In this document: positions 1-10,294 of the stretch, in pieces
How the letters are laid out: every line of letters starts with the position of its first letter
Position numbering within the stretch: the stretch's first letter is position 1
DNA from: Aspidiotus rigidus
Taxonomy: Eukaryota > Arthropoda > Insecta > Hemiptera > Diaspididae
Direction: 5' to 3'
Assembly (NCBI GenBank): GCA_035079385.1
Contig: JAVHKY010000071.1
Coordinates: 1,862,001 to 1,926,000 of the forward strand
DNA: 64,000 nucleotides
Notes under the pieces: generated by a model
What the model saw: only the letters and a program-made list of their open reading frames with translations
Databases searched by the model: none
What the model was told of the DNA's origin: nothing
Translations under genes and position numbers: made by a program

Positions 1-193
1 AGTGTTGGATGAGTGTTTGATACAGGTCTAAGATTAATTCAGAACTCCTAATATTATTTAAAACTCTTGTTATTGACAATCAAAAAAAAGGTACAGTTTG
101 AGCTTTTTCGATCGTTGATAACAAGAGTTCTAAATAATATTACGAGTTCTGAATTAATTTTAGACGTGTCTCAAACACTCATCTAACACTTCA
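1..193. mobile_element. Fold-back MITE with long terminal inverted repeats
   Basis: The first ~80 bases are repeated, inverted, at about 110-193 (for example GTGTTGGATGAGTGTTTGA at the left and its near-complement at the right). The shared parts include TTAATTCAGAACTC and TAATATTATTTA. A short unpaired centre of about 30 bases remains. This is the architecture of a non-autonomous fold-back element. The left edge may run off the window, so the target duplication cannot be read. Confidence 0.7.
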
Positions 194-450
194 AAAGATT
201 TCATAACAATTGGTTCATTTCGTGGACAGTAATTAGTCGCCTTGGAACCTATATTTTCGTATATTTACGCGTTTTTTTCCTGTGTAGAGCATACCCTTAA
301 GCGCAATGTTAATTTAGCCCTACAACACAGTAGTGTTATCTCTCGGCACGTAAATTAGTTCGACAAAAATCGGGTACCGGATTTTAACACAGCGCATATG
401 GAGAGTTAGCTATCTTGCCTCTTTTAGGTATCTTTATTCACGCCACACTC

Positions 451-470
451 GGGGGGGGGGGGGCGGGGGG
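451..470. repeat. Poly-G tract
   Basis: Thirteen G, one C, then six G. A second long G run lies at 4271-4285. Such runs are error-prone in assemblies, so the length may not be exact. Confidence 0.85.
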
Positions 471-599
471 AAATATGATTCCGCAAGGCGCAAGTCTTCA
501 AAGTTCTTGCGTTTGCACGCTCGCGTTGTGCGGTATTGCATCTTGTATTCATGCTATGGACTGCGGGTCTGTATCAAGGGGGTCTGTTTCTGTATGGAC

Positions 600-1510
600 T
601 TTGAATATTTTACATAGAAAAAAGACGAATTACAAGAATATTTTTGGACTTGGAAACTTTTTTGAAATATTTTACTTAAAAAAACGACCAAAGTACCAAG
701 AAAGCCGCTTCTGTAAAATAGAAGCTAAGCTTGACCCTGAGCTATGTTTGGCCCCCCTCAAAAATTCTTTGAGATATTCTACTTGAAAAAACGACCAAGT
801 CCGAGAATACTATTGGACTTCGAATATTTCTCAAGATATTTTACTCAAAAAATATCATTTTTCAAGGTAATTCACTTGAAAAAAAGACGAAGTACAAGAA
901 TATAGAATATTTTTGGACTTGGAAAATTTTTTCAGGTATTTCAAGATATTTGTCTAAAAAAACAACAACGTATGGAATATTTACCAGGATATTTTACTTG
1001 AAAAAAGACAAAGTCCAAGAATAATATTAGACTCGGAATATTCTTCAAGATATTTTACGCGAGAAAATGACAAAAACAAGAATGTATCAGAATATATTTT
1101 TGGGCTTGAAATATTTCTCGTGTTCTCTCAAAAAGAATGAAGTTTTGGAATATTTTTTGACTTACAATATCTTCTGAGATATAACTGACTGTTTTTTCAA
1201 GTAAAACATCTCAAAACAATTTTGCCAAGTCCAAAAATGTTCTTGTACTTCGTTGGTTTTTGGAGTAAAATATTTCTAAAAATATTCAAAGTACAAAATT
1301 ATTCTCGAACTCTGCCATTTTTGAGTAAATTATCCAGGAAAATATCCCAAGTCCAAACAAATTCTTGTACTCCGTTTTTTTCTCGAGTAAAATACCTCGA
1401 AAAATATTCCAAGTCCAGTATTATTCTCCTACTCTGTCGTTTTTTTGAGTAAATCATCCAGAAAAATATTATAAATCCAATAAATATTCTGGTGCTTTGT
1501 CTTTTTTAGG
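600..1510. repeat. Degenerate ~60-70 bp minisatellite with an orientation switch
   Basis: Units carry TTGGACTTGGAATATTTT, then AAGATATTTTACTTGAAAAA and AAGTCCAAGAA. Between about 600 and 1190 they read in one orientation. From about 1195 to 1510 the same words appear reverse-complemented (TTTTTTCAAGTAAAA, CCAAGTCC, TTCTTGTACTTCG). Each unit also holds an internal GGACTT/AAGTCC pairing, so the block could fold into one large hairpin. Short reading frames here follow the repeat and are not genes. Confidence 0.65.
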
Positions 1511-2600
1511 TTCATACTCGTTGTACCAGGTTCATGCTTGTTACATTATCCTAAAATACTGCCTGATATGGCCGATTTAAAAGAGATGTATCAGTAGTGC
1601 GGAATAGTTTGTATCATAATATCTTTTTATATTCGTGTATGCGATAGGTTTGTTAGGGGTTCATGTTCGTCGAAGTAGGTTGCATCATAACACATTTTCA
1701 TGCGTTATGTTATTTGAAGAAAACAAGCAAGAAAAATATGAGAATGTGAATATTTGAAGGATGTATTCGATTGTTTTACCACAACAATAAAACGAGAAAA
1801 GTTATTTTTTGCGTTCCAATGTGAAGGAGTTTGTAACCGCTTTTTCTTTCTCCTTCAAGTGTTGTCCTTGTGAACTGCCTACTAGGCTACTTCCTTATCA
1901 CGTAGCCTATTATTATCAAGCAGAGTTGATGAAGCTGAAAGCTGAACGTCTGAAGCCAAAGCCACATAGTTTTGGGAAACAAGCTGATGTTTGTTTTACT
2001 TATGCATAAAAAGACTCGAACAAGTAACTATTCAGTTGTTTTGTGAGTGAAAATCATGTGGACATCCCTGTAGTACAAAGGCTTATTGACGTAGGTCAAT
2101 TCATATAATATTAACAATCAGAGAGAAATAGTCTTCCTTCATTGTCCAAAAGATACAATTTGCCTGAGTCTTCAATTCTACTTTGTACAGGACAGCGCCG
2201 CAGAAGTTGAAAAATAGCGATTGGAAGTGTTTCATGACTCCTAGAACGAGCATGAACCTAAAAACACGTTAATCGTGCGTTTCCAAATTTGCCACAGGAA
2301 TTTGGCAATAAGGGCGGAGTATGCGCTGCTATGCGGAGTTTCGCCAAAGCTTACACTTAAAGGTGGTGATGTAAACAACGTATTTTTTTTTGCTCTTCTT
2401 TCTTGTAAAATTGAAATGGAAAGCCACCTAACAGAGTTTTGAAATTGTTGGAGTAAAGTCGGCTCCAACTTCTGTATATCTGATTTTTTAGTTGATTGAT
2501 AAATTTGTTACAACACTAGCGCATCATGCGCACATATCGTGTACCTTCCTCACACTGCTTGTCTCCGTGCTGACAACCTTGTACTGCTTGTGTAGACTTC

Positions 2601-2728
2601 GCTATTCTCTGTTCACGTTAAGATAGGATAGAGTACCTCGAGAACGGAACGCTAAAGGTAATTTTAATCTACCGTTCCGTTCTCGAGATACATACTTTCA
2701 TCCTTTCTTAGCGTGAACAGAGTATAGC
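2601..2728. mobile_element. Palindromic fold-back element (128 bp)
   Basis: The left arm GCTATTCTCTGTTCACG...CTCGAGAACGGAACG is matched by its inverted complement ending CGTGAACAGAGTATAGC. The arms are roughly 55 bp with few mismatches and a loop of only a few bases. The element lies within the repeat shared with 12146-12358, and a later hAT-like insertion used its last bases as target. Confidence 0.75.
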
Positions 2729-2729
2729 T

Positions 2730-3241
2730 CAGGGATGGTTACGTTCATGAACGCGTTCACTCGTTCACGTTCATTTTTTTTAAATGAACGTGAACGGAAT
2801 GAACGGCATAAAAAAAAGAGCTGAAAGGAATGAACGCGTTCATTTCACTTGTTTTAATCCTGCGCTTTTGATAGTTTAAATCAATACATAAACGATAAGA
2901 AAAGTCTTTGTAGTAGGACTGCAGGTACCCTAGTAGAAAGTAGAAACTCGACTGTGAACATTTGAAGAAGTAATTATGTGAAAAAGTGAAAAAAAAAAAG
3001 TAGAAATTTGAAAATAAACGTGAAAAAACATGTTCATAAAATGAGCGTGAAAAAACACGTTCATAAAATGAGCGTGTATTTTTTAGACGTTCACGTTCAC
3101 GGAAAAAATGAACGTGAACTTTTTGGACGTTCACGTTCACGAAAAACAATGAACGTGAACTTTTTTGGACGTTCACGTTCACGGAAAAGAATGAACGTGA
3201 ACGTGAACTTCAGTTCAAGTTCATGAACTTGACCATCCCTG
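2730..3241. mobile_element. hAT-type MITE with perfect 8-bp target-site duplication
   Basis: Starts CAGGGATGGTTACGTTCATG and ends with the complementary CATGAACTTGACCATCCCTG. GTATAGCT is present directly on both sides (2722-2729 and 3242-3249). Terminal CAG...CTG and an 8-bp duplication are hallmarks of hAT transposons. The interior has no transposase. It is filled with GAACGTGAAC/GTTCACGTTC words in both orientations, so it is self-complementary over most of its length. The perfect duplication suggests a fairly recent insertion. Confidence 0.85.
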
Positions 3242-3397
3242 GTATAGCTCAGTCACACAACCCATAGAGAGCAGTTAAGGACGCTGGATGCTCGATCCTC
3301 TAGTGAATAAAAATGTTGCCGAAGAATGAAGATCCTGTGTAATAACAAACAACTTGTGTTAGGGATGCAAACTATAGGTCTTTTCCTTATCGATTAC

Positions 3398-3446
3398 TAT
3401 CGATAGTTTTTACCAAAAAGTCCGATAGATATCGATATTATCGATA
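3398..3446. promoter_or_regulatory. Cluster of three TATCGATA octamers
   Basis: TATCGATA occurs perfectly at 3398-3405, 3430-3437 and 3439-3446. In Drosophila this octamer is the DRE site bound by DREF and BEAF. Whether it acts here is unknown. The block sits after AGGGATGCAAACTATAGG, which could also be a transposon terminus, so the cluster may simply be element sequence. Confidence 0.35.
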
Positions 3447-3986
3447 GTGTTTCACGGGCAATGCTAAAGTTGCATTTTTCTAAAATCAATGGCCGCCCAG
3501 TCTCCAAAAAGATTATCTGCTGAGGGCCTCAGGAACGCTTAATACTCATAGAGATTTAGATAATGAAAAATCGAATTAATGTATAATGAATCTATGTATT
3601 TGAAATCGAATAAAATAATTTGAAATATGAAGTACTTTTTCAAACCAATGTACGCATTTCTTGCTCAATAACATGGTTTTCATTGGTTTAGTATTTTTGA
3701 CCGATAGCTAATGGTAACTTCGCGGTTATGGATAGCTCAGGGATAGCTGAAGTGGTGAACGACAGAGGCGACTATGATGAAATAGAACGAAAAGCAAATT
3801 CTTTATATCATATCAAACTGGTTATTAACCAAAAAGTTGAATAGTGAATTGCTGAAAAAATTGTGCTTGCATTAGTACTTGTGTTTGTGTGTGTCGACCT
3901 TACATGTCACTGCATTAGAAACTTGCATGCCCTTGTATGTTATTAATTATTATGTAGTATGTACATTTACTCATTTTATCTTGAAT

Positions 3987-4143
3987 ATACGGGTACCTAT
4001 CGTAGGTGAGAATGACGGATAGTAACAAAAGCGCAGAGAATAGAAGTATAGATGCTAATGAAGAAAATGATATTTTGGCTGATGACAACAGTAAAAACAA
4101 CAACAACAACAACAACAACGCTAATCTCAATATCGACTCAAGT
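3987..4143. repeat. Short (AAC)n tract in otherwise unannotated sequence
   Basis: An AACAACAACAACAACAACAA run lies at about 4095-4120. The surrounding 3460-4260 shows no gene, splice pattern or terminal repeat that I recognise. Confidence 0.5.
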
Positions 4144-4270
4144 GAATAAAATCATATGCCTGATAGACGGGTGTCTTCACGAAACAAAAATACATAGTCT
4201 TCAATCATATTTAACAAAGAGATGGTCAAGTAAGTTTTACAAAAAGTTTTAACAGGGAACCTGTTTTATC

Positions 4271-4350
4271 GGGGGGGGGGGGGGGTAAACTGAAGGAAAA
4301 TGACGGACGCCGGCCGCCGGGCGCCGGGCGCCGTACGGCAAGAAAAAGGG
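4271..4350. repeat. Poly-G followed by GC-rich CCGGGCGCCGG repeats
   Basis: Fifteen G at 4271-4285, then GCCGGCCGCCGGGCGCCGGG within AT-rich surroundings. The composition break is sharp and unexplained. Confidence 0.7.
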
Positions 4351-4409
4351 ACTTAGAAAAATTTTGATGAAGTGATAGGAGGGGGACTTATCCTCTCTGC
4401 TTCATGCAG

Positions 4410-4585
4410 TATATTATACTAGGTTTATACTACGTATTATACTAGGCGTATACTAGGTCCAAGCCTCCTTTATACTAGGTCTAGGCATCCTTCATACCAT
4501 AAGCTTACAAGATCTTTATCAATAGCTTATACTAGCAGTTTGTCCTTTATACTATAGGTCTAGGAGGTCTGTATTAGTGGTTTTA
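4410..4585. repeat. TATACTAGG-type degenerate minisatellite
   Basis: TATACTAGG or close variants recur at least six times, spaced 10-30 bp. The same word is scattered through 54420-54700, so this is probably a dispersed family. Confidence 0.6.
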
Positions 4586-4594
4586 CTAGCTCTG

Positions 4595-4722
4595 TGACGT
4601 CATCAGATAGTGATGGCACGATGATCGTGACGTCACAGATCTCCATCGTGACGTCACCAGATCATAACGTCATTAGATCGTGTGACGTCATCAGATTATG
4701 ACGTCATCAAATCGTGACGTCA
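4595..4722. promoter_or_regulatory. Array of six palindromic CRE sites (TGACGTCA)
   Basis: Perfect TGACGTCA octamers begin at 4595, 4628, 4649, 4683, 4699 and 4715, with a TAACGTCA variant at 4665. The last four are 16-18 bp apart in a TGACGTCATCAGATCG-like unit, so the array grew as a minisatellite. TGACGTCA is the binding site of CREB/ATF bZIP factors. No promoter or exon is visible nearby, so regulatory use is only a possibility. Confidence 0.6.
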
Positions 4723-4759
4723 TCAGAACTGATAACAGGATAGGCCTACCGGGGGTACC

Positions 4760-6076
4760 ACACAGGCTGTAAGGTGGTGAGGAACAAACTTCACTCTACT
4801 TGAGACGACAAAAAGCAAAAAATGACACTCACATGATTACTCCCATAAAACAGGTTCCCTGTTTGCCTCAATTAACAGAGTTAATGAAGGCAATTCCGAG
4901 CAGCTAACTGTGTGGGCTGCGAGTTTTTTTGCAACCATGTGAATTCTGTAACAGCAAGAGGTCAGTTTAGATGAATTAAAGTGGATAGCCGTGAATAAAG
5001 CTTACATAACACCACATCACTTTTAGCTACCAGCATTAGACACGCCAAACTCTTGAACATGACGTTACCTATTCAGATAATCAATACTTGATATTGATAA
5101 ACTTGTTCCCTGTATATCTAGATGCTAGAAAGTAATAGTGATCCCAACAATTCAATGAGTTTTTTTTTTTTTGTAGAAACAACTTGAAACCCCTGCAAAC
5201 ACTCCAGTCTCGCTTTATTCAACTTGACTTGGAACAAAGTAATACTAGAACTAGTACTTCTCAAAAACCCGATGAGGGTCTGATTGAGCTAGTATATGAG
5301 AATGATTCAAACTTCGATGACTCACTCGTTAAATCATGATCTTCTGGTTAACTTCCTCTGTCTTTGTTGATATTGGATTCAGTCACTTTCATTTACTTTC
5401 CGATGACGGTTGTTTAACCGAAAACGTTTAGCGGCTGTTTCTAGTGTGGTTCAATATAATTTGTTACACCTTTGGGTTGTACAATCTTCTTTGTAATATA
5501 TAATCCAGTTGGCCAGTTTGACATTCTACATGTGACACAGATAGTGAGTTTATATCAAATAATTCTTAGAACCCTAGATAAATATCCTGTAAAATTACAA
5601 CTTAATGAAACTGATACACATGAAGAGGAGCTTGTGAAAAAGTGAATAGACCTGTTCAATAATGCACACGTGCTGCTCTACTAGATGCTGGTTACCCTTT
5701 ATCCCTGTGGGGTCGAGAAAATTCATACGTCACCAAACCTCACACTCTGCAATAGATTTCATTATCTCAAAAAAGAAGAAAAAAAGAAAAAAGAACACCT
5801 GGTTTAAACCAAATGAAAGAAAATATTTGGCGCTCAATGCAAAGTTTTTCATGAACAATTACCTGAAGGAGCAAAATCTCAATCTCACACTTTGACACAA
5901 TTCTTGATTGGCTATGCAGCTACAAGGTACTCAGTTTACAATCCCGTTATTGAAAAAATGACCAGAGTATTTATGAAGATAAACAATATTTAAGAAAGAA
6001 TTCTTCCCAAACCAGTACAGTAATGAAAAATGAGTTTTCCGAAAACAAAGTAAATCATGGAAGGACATATTTTTAC
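4760..6076. other. No recognisable gene; possible decayed coding traces
   Basis: Runs of open plus-strand frame around 5176-5330 and 5600-5990 have protein-like composition but are broken by stops. They match no family I can name. A poly-T tract lies at about 5160-5172. Confidence 0.4.
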
Positions 6077-6266
6077 TGTATATACTTTACTAAAACTGAA
6101 AATTAAAATAAAGTACACTCAAAATCTTACTTGACCGTAAATATTTTTTCTTTATTATTTTTATTACATCCAAAGATCTTTCGGTGAACGTACCATTATC
6201 AACAAATAACATTGATTTTGAGTGTACCTACTTTAATTTAATTTTCAGTTTTAGTAAAGTATATAT
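6077..6266. mobile_element. 190-bp MITE with ~50-bp terminal inverted repeats
   Basis: The left end TATATACTTTACTAAAACTG and following AAAATTAAAATAAAGTA...ACACTCAAAATC are inverted at the right as GATTTTGAGTGTACC...CAGTTTTAGTAAAG. TATA at both tips would suit a TA target duplication of the Tc1/mariner type. It abuts the left end of the composite structure that begins at about 6264. Confidence 0.75.
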
Positions 6267-6390
6267 GTCACGGTACAAGTAGGTTGACGGTACAAGTAGG
6301 TAAGCGTGTTTTTAGCCACGCTCGTCGACGCGTGTGCGTTGCTAGCCACGTATGTTCGTCTTCAAATGCAAAGTTTTGTCATTTGAACCC

Positions 6391-6404
6391 TGGTTCGAGC
6401 CCCG
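6391..6404 (+). promoter_or_regulatory. tRNA-like B box
   Basis: GGTTCGAGCCCC fits the RNA polymerase III B box (GGTTCGANNCC). A convincing A box and cloverleaf upstream are not seen, so this is at best a tRNA-derived remnant inside the composite element. Confidence 0.35.
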
Positions 6405-6429
6405 TTCAGATTATTTTTTGTAAATTTTT

Positions 6430-6720
6430 TTTTTTTTTCGGAAATTTGTTTTAAGCCTTTTTTTTATTAAAATTATTTTTCTACGATAATAGTAAATTTA
6501 TGTGGAGGAATAATAACACAAAAACGCGATGTTTTCAGACTTTACAAATCGCACGTAAATTTATGTGGGTGAATAATAACAGAAAAATGCGATGTTTTGT
6601 GACTTTACACATTGCATAAAAGATCGTCATATGGAGTGTTACAGGTATGGTATTCACGCAATGAGTTTCATATGAGTGAGGAAGAACTAATTTATTTCTA
6701 GTAATAATATGACATAATTT
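6430..6720 (+). repeat. 290-bp direct repeat, copy 1
   Basis: From TTCGGAAATTTGTTTTAA to GACATAATTTAAA it is nearly identical to 7130-7420. Only scattered substitutions separate the copies. Inside, AATAATAACA and GCGATGTTTT words occur twice, so the block itself contains a short internal repeat. Confidence 0.85.
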
Positions 6721-6727
6721 AAATTAA

Positions 6728-7125
6728 ATGTTGATTACATCAATTTTTTTATGGTTTCCTCCTTGGCCTAACTCAAATGTTGATTCTATCAATCTATTTA
6801 TGGTTTTTCCCTGAGTCTAATTTAAATGTTGATTCCATCAATTTTTCATCATGGTTTCTTCCTTAGTCTAATTGAAACTATTGATTCCATCAATTTTTCA
6901 TCATGGTTTCTTCCTTAGTCTAATTGAAACTATCAATCCCATTAATTTTTTTATGGTTCTTTCCTTGGTCTAACTCAAATGTTGATTCTAGTAATTCATT
7001 TTTGATTTCTCCTTCAGCCTAATTCAAATTTTGATGCGGACTATGTACTGTATTTTTAAATGAATTTAAAAATGTAACTTTTGTAGACGATCTTTTCCGC
7101 GAGGAGGATATGTCATAAATTACTT
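6728..7125 (-). repeat. Inverted arm (mirror of 7420-7790)
   Basis: This arm holds the satellite monomers in reverse orientation (ATGGTTTCTTCCTTAGTCTA words), followed by GATGCGGACTATGTACTG and TCCGCGAGGAGGATATGTC. The same order reads on the opposite strand from 7420 onward, one monomer shorter. The arms surround the second 290-bp block. Confidence 0.8.
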
Positions 7126-7129
7126 CTTT

Positions 7130-7420
7130 TTTTTCGGAAATTTGTTTTAAACCTTTTTTTTATTAAAATTATTTTTCTATGATAATAGTAAATTTATGTG
7201 GAGGAATAATAACACATAAACGCGATGTTTTCAGACTTTACAAATCGCACGTAAATTTATGTGGGTGAATAATAACAGAAAAATGCGATGTTTTGTGACT
7301 TTACACATTGCATAAAAGATCGTCATATGGAGTGTTACAGGAATGGTATTCACGCAATGAGTTTCATATGAGTGAGGAAGAACTAATTTATTTCTAGTAA
7401 TAATATGACATAATTTAAAA
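7130..7420 (+). repeat. 290-bp direct repeat, copy 2
   Basis: Second copy of the block at 6430-6720, in the same orientation, lying between the two arms of the inverted duplication. The order is therefore block, arm, block, inverted arm. Confidence 0.85.
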
Positions 7421-7479
7421 GTAATTTATGACATATCCTCCTCGCGGAAAAGATCGTCTACAAAAGTTACATTTTTAAA

Positions 7480-9035
7480 TTCATTTAAAAATACAGTACA
7501 TAGTCCGCATCAAAATTTGAATTAGGCTGACGGAGAAATCAAAAATGAATTACTAGAATCAACATTTGAGTTAGACCAAGGAAAGAACCATAAAAAAATT
7601 AATGGAATCAATAGTTTCAATTAGACTAAGGAAGAAACCATGATGAAAAATTAATGGAATCAACATTTAAATTAGACTCAGGGAAAAACCATAAATAGAT
7701 TGATAGAATCAACATTTGAGTTAGGCCAAGGAGGAAACCATAAAAAAATTGATGGAATCAATATGTTTCAATTAGACCAAGGAAGAACCCTGAAAAATTG
7801 ATAGATTCAAAATCTGAATTAGACTAAGGAAGAGACCATAAAAATTGATGGAATCAACATTTAAATTAGACTCAGGGAGAAACCATAAATAGATTGATTG
7901 AATCAACATTTGAGTTAGACCAGGGAAGAAACCATGAAAAAATTGATGGAACCAATATGTTTCAATTAGACTAAAAAAGAAACCACAAAAAATTGATAAA
8001 TTCAAAATTTGAATTAGACTAAGGAAGAAACCATAAAAAATTGATGGAATCAACATTTAAATTAGACTTATAGGGAGAAACCATAAATCGATTGATAGAA
8101 TCAACATTTCAATTAGACTCAGGGGAGAAACCATAAATAGATTGATAGAATCAACATTTCAGTTAGACTGAGGGAGAAACCATAAATAGATTGATAGAAT
8201 CAACATTTGAGTTAGACCAGGGAAGAAACCATACAAAAATTGATGGAACCAATATGATTCAATTAGACTAAAAAAGAAACCATGAAAAATTGATATTTTC
8301 AAAATTTGAATTAGACTAAGGAAGAAACCATAAATAATTGATGAAATCAACATTTAAATTAGACTTATAGGGAGAAACCATAAATCGATTGAATAGAATC
8401 AACATTTCAGTTAGACTCAGAGAGAAACCATAAATAGATTGATAGAATCAACATTTGAGTTAGACCAGGGAAGAAACCATAAAAAAATTGATGGAACCAA
8501 TATGATTCAATTAGACTAAAAAAGAAACCATGAAAAATTGATAGATTCAAAATTTGAATTAGACTAAGGAAGAAACCATAAATAATTGATGAAATCAACA
8601 TTTAAATTAGACTTATAGGGAGAAACCATAAATCGATTGAATAGAATCAACATTTCAGTTAGACTCAGAGAGAAACCATAAATAGATTGATAGAATCAAC
8701 ATTTGAGTTAGACCAGGGAAGAAACCATAAAAAAATTGATGGAACCAATATGATTCAATTAGACTAAAAAAGAAACCATGAAAAATTGATAGATTCAAAA
8801 TTTGAATTAGACTAAGGAAGAAACCATAAAAAATTGATGAAATCAATATTTAAATTAGACTTATAGGGAGAAACCATAAATCGATTGATAGTATCAACAT
8901 TCATTTCAGTTAGACCAAGGGAGAAACTATACGGAAAAACCATAAAAAAATGATGGAATCAATTGGAATATGTTTCAATTAGACTAAGAAACAAACCATG
9001 AAAAATTAATAGAATCAAAATTTGAATTACACTCA
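7480..9035. repeat. ~49-bp satellite with 248-bp five-monomer higher-order units
   Basis: The monomer is approximately ATTGATAGAATCAACATTTG followed by AATTAGACTAAGGAAGAAACC and ATAAAA. Five distinguishable monomers (about 52, 49, 49, 50 and 48 bp) form a 248-bp unit. Identical landmarks recur at 8159, 8407 and 8655, and the three units are almost identical. The flanking monomers (7480-8100 and 8850-9035) are more diverged. Minus-strand open frames rich in GFF and SLIQ merely follow the repeat; 248 is not a multiple of three. Confidence 0.85.
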
Positions 9036-9286
9036 AGGTTGTATTCTGAATCGTACACAAATTTCAATTAATTCCAAATAACAATCTTCTTTATTAGTTA
9101 TAATACCAATCATTTCAATTCATTTTAATTGATCGATCATGCATGTTCTAATTTGTTTTGACTTTGTTTTTCTGATACGTGAGAAAGAAGACGTAAATAC
9201 GAGTATTTTCTTTCTGATAAAAAGAAAAACGCTTAAGTGATAAGTACGGTAAGAAATTACGAAACATAGAGAACGGTCTTGCGAAT

Positions 9287-9725
9287 AATTTCACGATTAA
9301 TATTTCCCATCTTTCAAACATTTTCATTCGTACCATTTATGACGAAATTATCAACTATCAACAGAGACAATTGCCGATAATTGAAAGAAATTTAATCATT
9401 AAGACAAGTAAGTAAACTAAAGGTAAACAGCGCAGCATAACTGCCCGAAAAGTACGAGTCGAAATAATGAAGGGTAAACAAACGCATTCTCGTAAGCGCT
9501 GCCTTGACAGTATTACGAATAATTTCCAGATTCATATTTCCCATCTTCCATTTGTAACATTTATTACGAAATTATCAACTATTAATAGAGACAATTGCCG
9601 ATAATCGAAAGAAATTTAATCATTAAGACAGATAAACTAAAGGTAAACAGCGCAGCATGACTGCCCGAAAAGTACGAGTCGAAATAATGAAGGGTAAACA
9701 AACGCATTCTCGTAAGCGCTGCCTT
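9287..9725. repeat. 219-bp tandem duplication
   Basis: GACAATTGCCGATAAT, GGTAAACAGCGCAGCAT, CCCGAAAAGTACGAGTCGAA and CATTCTCGTAAGCGCTGCC each occur twice, offset by about 219 bp. The two units differ by a few substitutions and small indels. No function is seen. Confidence 0.85.
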
Positions 9726-9800
9726 GTGGTCGAGCGGTTGAAGGCGCCGAGCTCGTTCATTCAACGCGTCTACTCGGCAACGAGGTGGTCGTGAAATCAC
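9724..9800 (+). other. tRNA-like segment (Ser/Leu-type A box)
   Basis: TGGTCGAGCGGTTGAAGGCG is close to the D-arm/A-box region of serine and leucine tRNAs. The expected B box downstream is badly degraded, so this is a tRNA-derived relic rather than a working tRNA gene. Confidence 0.3.
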
Positions 9801-9902
9801 GCGCTGGCGTGTAATCACGCGCTCCGCGGCAGCGGAAAACCTACTTGAACCGTCGACGTACTTGTACCGTAACATATACATTAAAAATATTTCCTTAGAA
9901 TT

Positions 9903-10292
9903 GAGGAGTTATCTGTCAAAAGGGCACCCGTGAGCAATAGTTGATTTTCAAAATATGTCTTTGGAGTTTCATGTTCAGATTACTCATTCCACATTCATTT
10001 TATCAAAAAATCTATAATGACAAAAAAAAATATTTTGCGTGTTTTCATCTTTACAGATCACTAATTATTTTTCAAATTGATCGACAAATGAATCTGGGAC
10101 AATTCCATGAAGATTTGTACCTCGGGTGCCCTTTTTATGGAGATGAGGTTGAGTGACCATAAGCGAACATGTAATTTTTCGTTTTTTCAAAATTTTGTAT
10201 ATTGTTAGGAAATGGTTCAGAGAATTCAAAAATATGGATATCCGCAAAAAGGGCACCCCTTTGACGGGTGCCCTTTTGACAGATAACTCCTC
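9903..10292. mobile_element. 390-bp MITE with 29-bp perfect terminal inverted repeats
   Basis: GAGGAGTTATCTGTCAAAAG plus GGCACCCGT at the left is exactly inverted at 10264-10292. Just inside the right end another GGGCACCCC/GGGTGCCC pair forms a tight hairpin. There is no coding capacity. A target duplication is not obvious. Confidence 0.85.
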
Positions 10293-10294
10293 AG

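Larger units (their letters stand above)
2507..3325 (+). repeat. Dispersed repeat copy, interrupted by two nested elements
   Basis: Bases 2507-2600 (ACTAGCGCATCATGCGCACA onward) and 3250-3325 (CACACAACCCATAGAGAGCA onward) are two halves of a repeat seen nearly whole at 12146-12358. Here the halves are separated by a palindromic element and a hAT-type MITE. Family unknown; no coding capacity is seen. Confidence 0.7.
6264..9878. mobile_element. 3.6-kb composite with inverted, internally duplicated ends
   Basis: The left end carries ACGGTACAAGTAGG twice in a row (6270-6302). The right end carries two diverged copies of the same word in inverted orientation (9839-9873). The match extends outward to TATATGT on both sides, about 42 bp in all. 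Between them lie two direct copies of a 290-bp block, an inverted duplication, a satellite array and a 219-bp tandem duplication, but no transposase. It looks like a non-autonomous DNA transposon that captured and amplified repeats. No target duplication could be confirmed and the superfamily is unknown. Confidence 0.5.

Noticed and set aside
2757..3226. Overlapping frames on both strands with VNVQK / RSRSRK repeats
   Set aside because: Produced by the GAACGTGAAC repeat of the hAT-type MITE.
7772..8846. Four similar minus-strand frames rich in GFF and SLIQ, looking like a repeated membrane protein family
   Set aside because: They are readings of the 49-bp satellite. The period of 248 bp is not a multiple of three and no start or splice context exists.
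6728..9035. CRISPR-like regular spacing
   Set aside because: Monomers are adjacent and diverged, with no unique spacers, and the context is eukaryotic.
9582..9881. 99-codon minus-strand frame ending in the tRNA-like region
   Set aside because: Runs through a tandem duplication and the inverted terminal motif; no coding signal.
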